Shown here: positions 7,777-15,440 of the stretch, piece after piece
How the letters are laid out: each line of letters opens with the position of its first letter
How positions within the stretch are numbered: the first letter of the stretch is position 1
NCBI GenBank assembly: GCA_937877685.1
Contig: CALFGU010000169.1
Span: forward strand, 1 to 18,245
From: an uncultured Prevotella sp.
Lineage (GTDB): Bacteria > Bacteroidota > Bacteroidia > Bacteroidales > Bacteroidaceae
Length of the DNA: 18,245 bases
Direction of reading: 5' to 3'
Notes under the pieces: model-generated
The model's database searches: none
Seen by the model: only the letters and a program-made list of their open reading frames with translations
Told to the model about the DNA's origin: nothing
Position numbers and translations under genes: made by a program

Positions 7777-9819
7777 ATGAAAAAAACTGCATTGACTATG
7801 CTTCTTGCTACTTCATTAGCAGCCTGCAACGCTCCTGAAATTACAGAGAGTGAGTTTAATTACACAGACGAAAAGTTTGCAGACATTCAAATGCTCCGTT
7901 ACAAAGTTGACGGATTTGAGCAACTAGACTTGAAACAACAGACGTTGATTTACTACCTCAGCGAAGCTTCTTTGGCAGGACGCGACATCCTCTTCGACCA
8001 AAATGGTCGCTACAACTTGCGCATCCGTCGTATGTTGGAAACTGTATATACGGATTACAAAGGCGACCGCGAAACAGAGGACTTCAAGAATATAGTAACA
8101 TATCTCAAGCGAGTTTGGTTCTCTAACGGCATTCACCACCATTATGGTTGCGAAAAGTTTGAAGCAGATTTTTCACAAGAATTCTTCCGTCAAGCACTCC
8201 TCAGCGTTGACGCTTCAAAACTTCCATTAGCAGAAGGTCAAACCGTAGAACAACTATGCGACGAAATTTTCCCCGTAATCTTTGATCCAACAGTGATGCC
8301 AATGCGTGTCAATCAGAAAGATGGTGAAGACCTCGTGTTAACATCCGCATCCAATTATTATGGTGAAGGTGTTACGCAACAAGAAGCAGAAGACTTCTAC
8401 GCAAAAATGAAGACACCCAGCGATCCCCATCCTATTATGTATGGTATGAATAGTCGTCTTGAGGAGGATGCTAACGGCAATCTTTATGAAAACACGTGGA
8501 AAGTCGATGGTCTCTATGGACCTGCTATTGAAAAGATAGTTTCCTGGTTGGAGAAAGCAGTTCCTTACGCAGAAAACGAAGCTCAGGGCAAGGTTATTAA
8601 TCGCCTTATTGATTACTACAAATCAGGCGACCTTAAGACATTTGATGAATATAGCATCCTTTGGTTACAAGACACACTCAGTCAAGTTGACTTCGTAAAT
8701 GGTTTCACTGAAAGTTATGGTGATCCACTCGGCATGAAAGCTTCTTGGGAAGCATTAGTTAACTTTAAGGACCTTGCTGCTACAGCACGCGCAGAAAAGA
8801 TGAGTGAAAACGCACAATGGTTTGAAGACCACGCTCCTATTGCAGACGAATTTAAGAAGGAAGAATGTAAGGGAGTGTCAGCAAAGGTGATTACTGCTGC
8901 CATTCTTGGCGGTGATCTTTATCCCTCAACAGCCATCGGCATCAATCTCCCCAACTCTGACTGGGTTCGTCGTGACCACGGTTCTAAGAGTGTAACAATT
9001 GCCAACCTCACTAGTGCATATGCTGAGGCATCAGCGGGTAGCGGTATGAACGAAGAATTTGTTGTTGACGATGCTACTCGTGAACTCATTAAAAAGTATG
9101 GTCATGTTTGCGACGACCTCCACACCGACCTCCACGAATGTCTCGGTCATGGTTCAGGTAAGTTAGCTCCTGGTGTGGATAGTGAAGCACTCAAGGCGTA
9201 TAGTTCAACTATTGAAGAAGCGCGTGCAGACCTCTTTGGTCTCTATTATGTTGCGGATGCTAAGATGGTAGAATTAGGACTTACTCCCGATGCTGAAGCT
9301 TATAAGTCTCAATACTACACTTACATGCTCAATGGTCTGATGACACAACTCGTACGCATCAAACCCGGTTTCACTATTGAAGAAGCTCACATGCGTAACC
9401 GCCAACTCATTGCACGTTGGGCATACGAACATGGAAAGAAGGACAACGTAGTTGAACTTATCAAGCGTGAAGGCAAAACTTACGTGCAAATCAACGACTA
9501 CGAAGCGCTCCGTAATCTCTTCGGCGAATTACTCCGTGAAATCCAGCGAATCAAGAGTACTGGCGACTTCAACGCTGCTCGTGAAATAGTTGAAACTTAT
9601 GCCGTTAATGTGGATGCTGAACTTCACAAAGAAATCCTCGAACGTTACGCAACGCTCAACCTTGCGCCCTACAAGGGTTTCATCAATCCTGTTTATAATG
9701 TCACTACTGACGAAGCGGGCAATATAACAAAGATTACCCTTGATTACACGGAAAAGTACGACGAGCAGATGCTTCGCTACTCTCGCGATTACAACTTCCT
9801 ACCCGACGTAAATGAATAA
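7777..9819 (+). CDS. Dipeptidyl-peptidase III family zinc peptidase (M49), lipoprotein
   Basis: Zinc exopeptidase of family M49, expected to remove dipeptides from the N-terminus of short peptides. It has 680 residues. The zinc site HECLGH is at 453-458, followed by GSGKLAPG, and the second motif EEARAD is at 480-485 (the family form is HExxGH plus EExxAE/D). The N-terminus MKKTALTMLLATSLAAC is a lipoprotein signal peptide with Cys17 as the lipidation site. The following residues NAPEITESE are acidic, which in Bacteroidetes can favour export to the cell surface. A DPP III of similar length with HECLGH is known from Bacteroides thetaiotaomicron. The start is fixed by the signal peptide. Likely role: peptide nutrition or peptide turnover in the periplasm or at the surface. 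An octamer-repeat leader links it in style to trkA and trkH. Confidence 0.92.
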   Translation: MKKTALTMLLATSLAACNAPEITESEFNYTDEKFADIQMLRYKVDGFEQLDLKQQTLIYYLSEASLAGRDILFDQNGRYNLRIRRMLETVYTDYKGDRETEDFKNIVTYLKRVWFSNGIHHHYGCEKFEADFSQEFFRQALLSVDASKLPLAEGQTVEQLCDEIFPVIFDPTVMPMRVNQKDGEDLVLTSASNYYGEGVTQQEAEDFYAKMKTPSDPHPIMYGMNSRLEEDANGNLYENTWKVDGLYGPAIEKIVSWLEKAVPYAENEAQGKVINRLIDYYKSGDLKTFDEYSILWLQDTLSQVDFVNGFTESYGDPLGMKASWEALVNFKDLAATARAEKMSENAQWFEDHAPIADEFKKEECKGVSAKVITAAILGGDLYPSTAIGINLPNSDWVRRDHGSKSVTIANLTSAYAEASAGSGMNEEFVVDDATRELIKKYGHVCDDLHTDLHECLGHGSGKLAPGVDSEALKAYSSTIEEARADLFGLYYVADAKMVELGLTPDAEAYKSQYYTYMLNGLMTQLVRIKPGFTIEEAHMRNRQLIARWAYEHGKKDNVVELIKREGKTYVQINDYEALRNLFGELLREIQRIKSTGDFNAAREIVETYAVNVDAELHKEILERYATLNLAPYKGFINPVYNVTTDEAGNITKITLDYTEKYDEQMLRYSRDYNFLPDVNE

Positions 9820-9831
9820 TTTAGTAGATGG

Positions 9832-9872
9832 GTAGTCGAGAACAACTTGCCCTTGCAATTAATCTCGACTAC
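9832..9872. terminator. Inverted repeat between the M49 peptidase and rmlB
   Basis: GTAGTCGAGA (9832-9841) pairs perfectly with TCTCGACTAC (9863-9872) over 10 bp, with a 21-base loop. It starts 12 bases after the peptidase stop and ends 25 bases before the rmlB ATG. The downstream sequence is only mildly T-rich (TCTTAACTAC), so termination is uncertain. The arms contain no coding. Confidence 0.4.
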
Positions 9873-9897
9873 TCTTAACTACAAACTTTTCAACACC

Positions 9898-11034
9898 ATG
9901 TCAAAAGCAATTCTCATTACAGGCGGTGCTGGATTTATCGGCAGTCATGTCGTTCGCCTCTTTGTCAACAAATATCCTGACTATAAGATTATCAACGTAG
10001 ACAAACTCACCTATGCTGGCAATCTTGAAAACCTCAAGGATATTGAAAATGCACCTAACTACACGTTTGTTCGTGCTGACATTTGTGATTTCGAACAAAT
10101 GTGTGAATTGATGAAGCAACACTCCGTAACAGGCATCATCCACCTTGCTGCTGAAAGTCACGTTGACCGTAGCATCAAAGACCCATTTACTTTTGCACGC
10201 ACCAACGTTATGGGCACACTATCACTCTTACAAGCAGCAAAGGTGTATTGGGAAGCACTCCCCGAACGTTACGAAGGAAAACGCTTCTACCATATCTCTA
10301 CGGATGAAGTTTATGGCGCATTGCAACTGAGTCATCCCGAGGGCATTACTCCTCCTTTTACAACTACGGCATCGTCTGAGGAACACCACTTAGCGTATGG
10401 CGAAGACTTCTTCTATGAAACTACGCCCTACAATCCTCACTCGCCATATTCGGCATCCAAGGCTAGTTCCGATCACTTTGTAAGAGCATTCCATGACACT
10501 TATGGCATGCCTACCATCGTGACCAACTGTTCAAACAACTACGGTCCTTATCAGTTCCCCGAAAAACTCATTCCCCTATTCATCAACAACATCCGTCAGC
10601 GTAAACCTCTTCCCGTTTATGGTAAAGGCGAAAACGTTCGCGACTGGCTCTATGTCGTTGACCACGCACGCGCCATTGACTTGATTTTCCACGAGGGTAA
10701 GGTGAATGAAACCTATAACATCGGTGGATTCAACGAGTGGAAAAACATTGACATTATACACGTTATAATCAAGACAGTTGACCGCTTACTCGGAAATCCT
10801 GAAGGGCATTCTCTTGACCTTATCACGTATGTCACTGACCGTGCTGGTCACGACCTTCGTTACGCCATTGACTCCACCAAATTACAACGAGAACTTGGTT
10901 GGGAACCCTCTTTGCAATTTGAAGAAGGCATAGAAAAAACAGTTCGTTGGTATCTTGACAATCAAGATTGGATAGACCGCATCACAAGCGGTGCCTACGA
11001 GCAATATTATGCCTCAATGTACGGCAACAGATAA
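9898..11034 (+). CDS. rmlB: dTDP-glucose 4,6-dehydratase
   Basis: Converts dTDP-glucose to dTDP-4-keto-6-deoxyglucose, the branch point for rhamnose and many amino- and deoxysugars of surface polysaccharides. It is an extended short-chain dehydrogenase (SDR) with the NAD motif GGAGFIGSH (Gly9, Gly12, Gly15). The catalytic HISTDEVYG has Thr135, Asp136 and Glu137, and YSASK has Tyr184 and Lys188. NNYGPYQFPEKLIPLFI and the C-terminal RAGHDLRYAID are family signatures. The start is set at the ATG 9898, giving 378 residues. An upstream in-frame TTG at 9847 would add 17 residues that do not fit the family and would overlap the preceding inverted repeat. The gene is closed by a strong terminator 6 bases after the stop. 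The FdtB-like aminotransferase is the next gene. Confidence 0.95.
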   Translation: MSKAILITGGAGFIGSHVVRLFVNKYPDYKIINVDKLTYAGNLENLKDIENAPNYTFVRADICDFEQMCELMKQHSVTGIIHLAAESHVDRSIKDPFTFARTNVMGTLSLLQAAKVYWEALPERYEGKRFYHISTDEVYGALQLSHPEGITPPFTTTASSEEHHLAYGEDFFYETTPYNPHSPYSASKASSDHFVRAFHDTYGMPTIVTNCSNNYGPYQFPEKLIPLFINNIRQRKPLPVYGKGENVRDWLYVVDHARAIDLIFHEGKVNETYNIGGFNEWKNIDIIHVIIKTVDRLLGNPEGHSLDLITYVTDRAGHDLRYAIDSTKLQRELGWEPSLQFEEGIEKTVRWYLDNQDWIDRITSGAYEQYYASMYGNR

Positions 11035-11039
11035 AAATT

Positions 11040-11090
11040 AACGTTGAGAAAGAACGCAGAATTGCACACCTTTCTCAACGTTTCTTTTTT
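11040..11090 (+). terminator. Intrinsic terminator after rmlB
   Basis: Perfect 13-bp stem between AACGTTGAGAAAG (11040-11052) and CTTTCTCAACGTT (11070-11082), with a 17-base loop, followed by TCTTTTTT. It begins 6 bases after the rmlB stop. The aminotransferase downstream must therefore have its own promoter or rely on read-through. Confidence 0.9.
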
Positions 11091-11114
11091 ATATTAAAGA
11101 CAATTAAAATCATA

Positions 11115-11177
11115 AGTAACTTTGTTGAAATTATTAGTAACTTAATTTAAATTATTAGTAACTTTGTTTTTGGATTG
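11115..11177. repeat. 21-bp-period AT-rich tandem repeat, inverted relative to the one at 2315
   Basis: Units begin at 11115, 11136 and 11157, each with AGTAACTT at its start (AGTAACTTTG, AGTAACTTAA, AGTAACTTTG). Read on the - strand, 11129-11151 matches 2349-2371 at 21 of 23 positions. Two units contain TAACTTTG, which fits the TAnnTTTG promoter box. The third (11159-11166) is 131 bases before the aminotransferase ATG, so a promoter role is possible but unproven. Confidence 0.75.
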
Positions 11178-11296
11178 ATTTAAAATCAAAAACGACTTAT
11201 TTTATGCTTCAGAGATGACACTCAATAGGGGTTATTTAGAACTCTTAAGTTCATTTCTTTTTCATACACCAAGACGCTAATCCTTAACCTGAAAAT

Positions 11297-12397
11297 ATGA
11301 TAAAGTTCCTTGACTTGAAAGCTGTTACAAATAAATACCAAACCGAGATACATGAAGCAGTCATGCGCACAGTTAATAGCGGTTGGTATTTACTCGGAAA
11401 CGAAACCCAACGTTTTGATACAGCTTATGCTTCTTACATAGGCACTAAATATTGTGTAGGGTGTGCTAATGGTTTGGATGCCATTACACTCATATTTAAG
11501 GCGCTCATCCGAATGGGATATTTGCAGGTAGGTGACGAAGTCTTGGTTCCCGCTAACACTTTCATTGCCACCATACACGGACTGACGAGCAACGGATTAC
11601 GCCCCATACTTGTGGATGCCCGTGATGATAACGGACAAATAGATGAAGCGTTGCTGAAGAAAGCATATACTACAAAATGCAAGGCGTTTCTTGCAGTACA
11701 TTTATACGGTCAATGCTCACTAACAGAAGAAATTACCAAGTTTTGCAAAAGTAAAGGATTACTCTTAATTGAAGACAATGCACAAGCTCACGGATGCTGT
11801 TTTAAGAGTAAGCGAACAGGAAGTATAGGTATTGCTGGCGCACACAGTTTTTATCCTGGAAAGAACTTGGGAGCATTGGGAGATGGTGGCGCAATAACTA
11901 CTAACGACTCAAGATTGGCAACACTAGTCCGTCAATTAGGCAACTACGGTTATTCTCAAAAGTACGTTTGCGACGAGATGGGTCAAAACTCACGCTTGGA
12001 TGAATTGCAAGCGGCAATACTAAACGTAAAACTCCGCCATCTAGACGAAGATATCGCTTTACGTCAAACCATTGCTCGCTTTTATCGTAAACACATAACA
12101 AATCCCGAAATTCGCCTTCCCAAATTGGAAGACGAATCCTCACACGTTTACCATCTATTCCCCATACGTTGCACACAACGTGATAAACTGCAAAATTACC
12201 TTACCCAAAAAGGGATTGAAACGCTCATACACTACCCTATCCCGCCTCATAAACAACAGTGTTACAAAGAGTTCAACCATCTTAATTTACCAATCACTGA
12301 ATGTATTTCGAATGAAGTGCTTAGTTTGCCGATTAGTCCTGTAATGTCTTTATCGGATGCAGAAAAGGTGGTAGATGCGCTTAACAATTTTGCATAA
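11297..12397 (+). CDS. DegT/DnrJ/EryC1/StrS-family sugar aminotransferase (FdtB/QdtB-like)
   Basis: PLP-dependent aminotransferase acting on a dTDP-keto-deoxysugar, 366 residues. The PLP lysine is Lys189 in YPGKNLGALGDGG, and Asp160 in LIEDNAQAHG is the residue that contacts the pyridine nitrogen. GLDAITLIFKAL, NSRLDELQAAIL and IETLIHYPIPPHKQ resemble the FdtB/QdtB clade. That clade makes dTDP-3-amino-3,6-dideoxyhexoses, which fits its position after rmlB better than the 4-aminating WecE type. The 3,4-ketoisomerase (FdtA/QdtA) needed between RmlB and this enzyme is not in the window. The exact sugar cannot be read from sequence. It is separated from rmlB by a terminator and a repeat region. 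Start ATG 11297, with no alternative upstream. Confidence 0.88.
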   Translation: MIKFLDLKAVTNKYQTEIHEAVMRTVNSGWYLLGNETQRFDTAYASYIGTKYCVGCANGLDAITLIFKALIRMGYLQVGDEVLVPANTFIATIHGLTSNGLRPILVDARDDNGQIDEALLKKAYTTKCKAFLAVHLYGQCSLTEEITKFCKSKGLLLIEDNAQAHGCCFKSKRTGSIGIAGAHSFYPGKNLGALGDGGAITTNDSRLATLVRQLGNYGYSQKYVCDEMGQNSRLDELQAAILNVKLRHLDEDIALRQTIARFYRKHITNPEIRLPKLEDESSHVYHLFPIRCTQRDKLQNYLTQKGIETLIHYPIPPHKQQCYKEFNHLNLPITECISNEVLSLPISPVMSLSDAEKVVDALNNFA

Positions 12398-12489
12398 TCA
12401 AGGCAACTTTATATCAACATTTAAGTATCTAAAGTGAAAACGTTAGAAAACTTTTACCCATAGGGTGCGTGTACTGCAAATATTTTATG

Positions 12490-12497
12490 TAATTTTG
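12490..12497 (+). promoter_or_regulatory. Possible -7 promoter box for lptD
   Basis: TAATTTTG fits TAnnTTTG, and it ends only 11 bases before the TTG start codon used for lptD. If it is used, the mRNA would begin at or within a few bases of the start codon. No TTTG box is seen at the -33 position. Confidence 0.45.
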
Positions 12498-12508
12498 CAA
12501 GAAAGATT

Positions 12509-15301
12509 TTGACAAAAAAGCCAACTCTCTTGAAGACTAAGATTCTAACAATATTGCTCAGCATTTTTGCCCTTTGCGCAACCGCTGGCAGCGCCAATAA
12601 AACAAATAGATTTACAAAGACTTTGACGACGTGGAATCCCCACCTCGTCAAAGTCTTTGTTGCTGATTCTATCGCCACTGACTCCATTGTCACCGATTCA
12701 ATAGCAACAGATTCAGTCGCCAAAAAGCAAGAACCTGGTATCGAAGCACCTATTGACTTTGTAGCAAAAGACTCCATGATTTACGATGCCAAGACAGGAT
12801 TAGCATTCCTCTTTGGTGAAGCAGAAGTGAAATATCAAAACATGCAACTCACTGCTGCTCAAATTGCGATGAACATGGATAGTAGTATGGTCAAGGCCGA
12901 TGGCAGAATTGACACAACTGGAACTATGCATGGCAAACCACTCTTCAAACAAGGGGGTGAAGAATACGATAGTCAATCCATGGCTTTCAACTTCAAAACC
13001 AAGAAGGGGTTCATTCAAAACACCTATACAGCACAAGGTAATGGTTTCATGCAAAGTACGCGTTCAAAGCGAACTGATGACGGCATCGTTTATTTGGAAA
13101 AGGCAAAATACACCACATGTGACGCAGAACACCCTCACTTCTATTTAGCTGTTTCGCGCGCTAAAATGCGCCCTGGAAAGGATGTTGTGGGTGGTCCTTC
13201 TTACCTTGTGGTTGAGGACGTACCGCTTCCATTGGCAATTCCTTATTTTTTCTTCCCCTTCAACAAAAAGTATTCATCAGGTTTCTTAATGCCCACGATT
13301 GGTGATGAAACAACACGTGGATTCTATCTTCGCGATGGAGGATATTATTTCGCACTCAGTGATTACATGGACCTTCGCCTATTGGGTGAAATCTATACTA
13401 AGGGTTCTTGGGGATTAAGCGCTGAAACGAATTATCGTAAACGCTATCGTTACAACGGCAACTTTTACGTTAGCTACCTCAATACGGTAGAGGGCGAAAA
13501 GAACATGCCCGACTATTCAAAACAGACGAGTCTCAAGATTCAATGGACACACGCTATGGATAGCAAGGCTATGCCCAACACAAGTTTCTCTGCCCGTGTG
13601 AACTTTGCATCACAAAATTACGAGCGCAACAACATCTTGAGTATGTATGACCCCGTGGCGTATTCTCAAAGCACACGTGCCAGCGCCGTAAGTTTTTCAC
13701 GCACATTCCCTAATATAGGATTAAACCTTGCAATGTCAACAAACTTGACGCAAAACATGCGTGACTCTACCATCGCAATGACTCTTCCTGACCTTTCAAT
13801 CAGCGTCAACCGCTTTTATCCATTTAAGCGAAAATATGCTTCAGGAAAGCAAAAGTGGTATGAGAAAATTTCGATGTCATATACAGGTGCTTTCACCAAC
13901 AGCATTACCACTTCTGAAACCAAACTTTTTAAGTCCAACCTCATTAAAGATTGGCGCAACGGTATGCAACATCGCATTCCTATTGATGCTACGTTTCAAG
14001 TGTTTAAGTACATTAATGTGACTCCCTCATTCTCTTTCCGTGACATTATGTACACCCACAAGGAAAAGCGCTCTTGGGACACGGAACGACAACGCGAAGT
14101 GCGTGACACTGTTTATGGATTTTATAATCTCTACGATTGGAATGCTTCTATCTCTGCAAACACTACCCTCTACGGATTCTACCAACCCCTGCCGCAAATC
14201 TTTGGGGAGAAGGTGCAGATGATTCGCCACGTGTTTAAACCGTCAATCTCGTTCAGTTATGCCCCTGACTTTACAGCGTCGCATTATGGATATACGGATT
14301 ACTACACAAAGACGGATGCTGAAGGTAACGTTTCGACGGTAACATACTCTCCTTATGCAGGACAAGTGTATGGATATCCAACGGGAAGAAAAACGGGTAG
14401 CATTTCTATGTCTATCTCTAACAATCTCGAAATGAAGATTAAAAGTAAGAAGGACACGACTGGCATTAAGAAGATTAGTCTTATCGACGAATTAGCAGCA
14501 TCACTTTCTTACAACTTAGCAGCTGAACGTAAACCTTGGAGTGACCTCAACACTCGCATACGTTTGAAACTCACACCGAAATATACATTCTCTATGGCGG
14601 CAGTCTTTGCAACGTATGCCTATGAGTTTGATAAGAATGGTAACGTCATTATTGGCGACCGCACAGAATGGAGTCACGGACGCTTTGGTAGATTCCAAGG
14701 TATGTCTCAAAACATCTCATACACCTTCAACAACGACACCTTCAAGAAGTTATGGGGGAAGGTCACAGGAGAGGACAAAGAAGAGACAGCACCTCCTGTT
14801 GAAGAAACCGAAGATGGTTACGAAAGTATTGAAGATGCAAATATTGACCCCGACATAAAAGAAGCGCGTAAGTCAAGTAAGAATATGAAGTCTGAAAAGG
14901 GAACGGTTGATGATGATGGTTATTTAGCCTTTAGAATACCTTGGTCGTTGACCGTGTCGTATGGTGTAACTATGAGCGAAGACCGTTCGAAACCCATCCG
15001 AGTAAGCAACATGCGTTACCCCTTTAAATACACGCAAAACTTAAACTTCTCAGGATACGTCCGCATTGCGGATGGATGGAACATCTCTTTCTCATCGGGT
15101 TATGACTTCAACTTCAAAAAACTCTCAATGACAACGGCTTCAGTTTCACGAGACCTTCACTGCTTTGAAATGTCATGCAATGTAGTATTACGCCCCTACT
15201 CTTCCTTCAATTTCTGCTTCCGCGCAAGAGCATCCGAACTTGCTGATGCTTTGAAGTGGGACAAGCGAAGCGGATATAGTAGCAATATTGAGTGGTACTA
15301 A
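12509..15301 (+). CDS. lptD: LPS-assembly outer-membrane protein LptD (OstA/Imp family)
   Basis: Outer-membrane beta-barrel that, with the lipoprotein LptE, inserts LPS into the outer leaflet. It has 930 residues. An N-terminal signal peptide (TILLSIFALCATAGSA) is followed by a Ser/Thr/Asp repeat linker (residues ~50-70). An OstA/LptA-like beta domain covers about 85-200 (GEAEVKYQNMQLTAAQIAMN). The LptD barrel includes VVEDVPLPLAIPYFFFPF and KKYSSGFLMPTIGDE and ends in IEWY, an aromatic C-terminus typical of barrels. Cysteines occur at 204 (TTCDAEHP), 885 and 890. A highly acidic insert (about residues 753-810) probably forms a loop. The start is a TTG: the frame is closed upstream by a TAG at 12461 and contains no ATG, and only this start retains the signal peptide. 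A strong palindrome lies within the coding region at 12614-12660. Confidence 0.88.
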   Translation: MTKKPTLLKTKILTILLSIFALCATAGSANKTNRFTKTLTTWNPHLVKVFVADSIATDSIVTDSIATDSVAKKQEPGIEAPIDFVAKDSMIYDAKTGLAFLFGEAEVKYQNMQLTAAQIAMNMDSSMVKADGRIDTTGTMHGKPLFKQGGEEYDSQSMAFNFKTKKGFIQNTYTAQGNGFMQSTRSKRTDDGIVYLEKAKYTTCDAEHPHFYLAVSRAKMRPGKDVVGGPSYLVVEDVPLPLAIPYFFFPFNKKYSSGFLMPTIGDETTRGFYLRDGGYYFALSDYMDLRLLGEIYTKGSWGLSAETNYRKRYRYNGNFYVSYLNTVEGEKNMPDYSKQTSLKIQWTHAMDSKAMPNTSFSARVNFASQNYERNNILSMYDPVAYSQSTRASAVSFSRTFPNIGLNLAMSTNLTQNMRDSTIAMTLPDLSISVNRFYPFKRKYASGKQKWYEKISMSYTGAFTNSITTSETKLFKSNLIKDWRNGMQHRIPIDATFQVFKYINVTPSFSFRDIMYTHKEKRSWDTERQREVRDTVYGFYNLYDWNASISANTTLYGFYQPLPQIFGEKVQMIRHVFKPSISFSYAPDFTASHYGYTDYYTKTDAEGNVSTVTYSPYAGQVYGYPTGRKTGSISMSISNNLEMKIKSKKDTTGIKKISLIDELAASLSYNLAAERKPWSDLNTRIRLKLTPKYTFSMAAVFATYAYEFDKNGNVIIGDRTEWSHGRFGRFQGMSQNISYTFNNDTFKKLWGKVTGEDKEETAPPVEETEDGYESIEDANIDPDIKEARKSSKNMKSEKGTVDDDGYLAFRIPWSLTVSYGVTMSEDRSKPIRVSNMRYPFKYTQNLNFSGYVRIADGWNISFSSGYDFNFKKLSMTTASVSRDLHCFEMSCNVVLRPYSSFNFCFRARASELADALKWDKRSGYSSNIEWY
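12614..12660. repeat. Perfect 16-bp palindrome inside lptD
   Basis: Arms 12614-12629 and 12645-12660 are exact reverse complements over 16 bases. Inside, after one C-C mismatch, GTGG pairs with CCAC around a 5-base loop, giving a 47-base hairpin with 20 paired positions. It is translated in frame as TKTLTTWNPHLVKVFV between the signal peptide and the repeat linker. No T tract follows on either strand. Confidence 0.85.
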
Positions 15302-15321
15302 GTGTATTGACAAATTTTATC

Positions 15322-15395
15322 GGAACAAGTAAATGATTGAATAATGGGATAATTGGATAAACAAAAGTTCCTCATCCCAATCATTTACACGTTCC
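15322..15395. repeat. Imperfect long inverted repeat between lptD and the BACON lipoprotein gene
   Basis: GTAAATGATTG (15329-15339) pairs exactly with CAATCATTTAC (15378-15388). Beyond a 2-base mismatch GGAAC (15322-15326) pairs with GTTCC (15391-15395). Inside, GGAT (15347-15350) pairs with ATCC (15374-15377). The stem-loop lies 20 bases after the lptD stop. No clear T tract follows, so termination is only a possibility. Confidence 0.6.
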
Positions 15396-15440
15396 TTATC
15401 CTTACTTTAAATCAGTTAAAATTTCAATAGAACAACGTTT

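Noticed and set aside
9847..9897. Upstream TTG start for rmlB
   Set aside because: It would add 17 residues not seen in the family and run through an inverted repeat; the ATG at 9898 places the NAD motif at its usual position.
10968..11150. 60-codon + strand frame across the end of rmlB
   Set aside because: It overlaps the rmlB end and the terminator hairpin; its residues come from hairpin and AT-rich repeat sequence.
12614..12660. Palindrome in lptD as an intrinsic terminator
   Set aside because: No T tract follows on either strand and it is translated within a continuous 930-codon frame.
12454..12777. 107-codon - strand frame over the lptD 5' end
   Set aside because: Its Ser/Glu repeats are the mirror image of the DSIATDS repeats of lptD, and the palindrome makes the two strands look alike.
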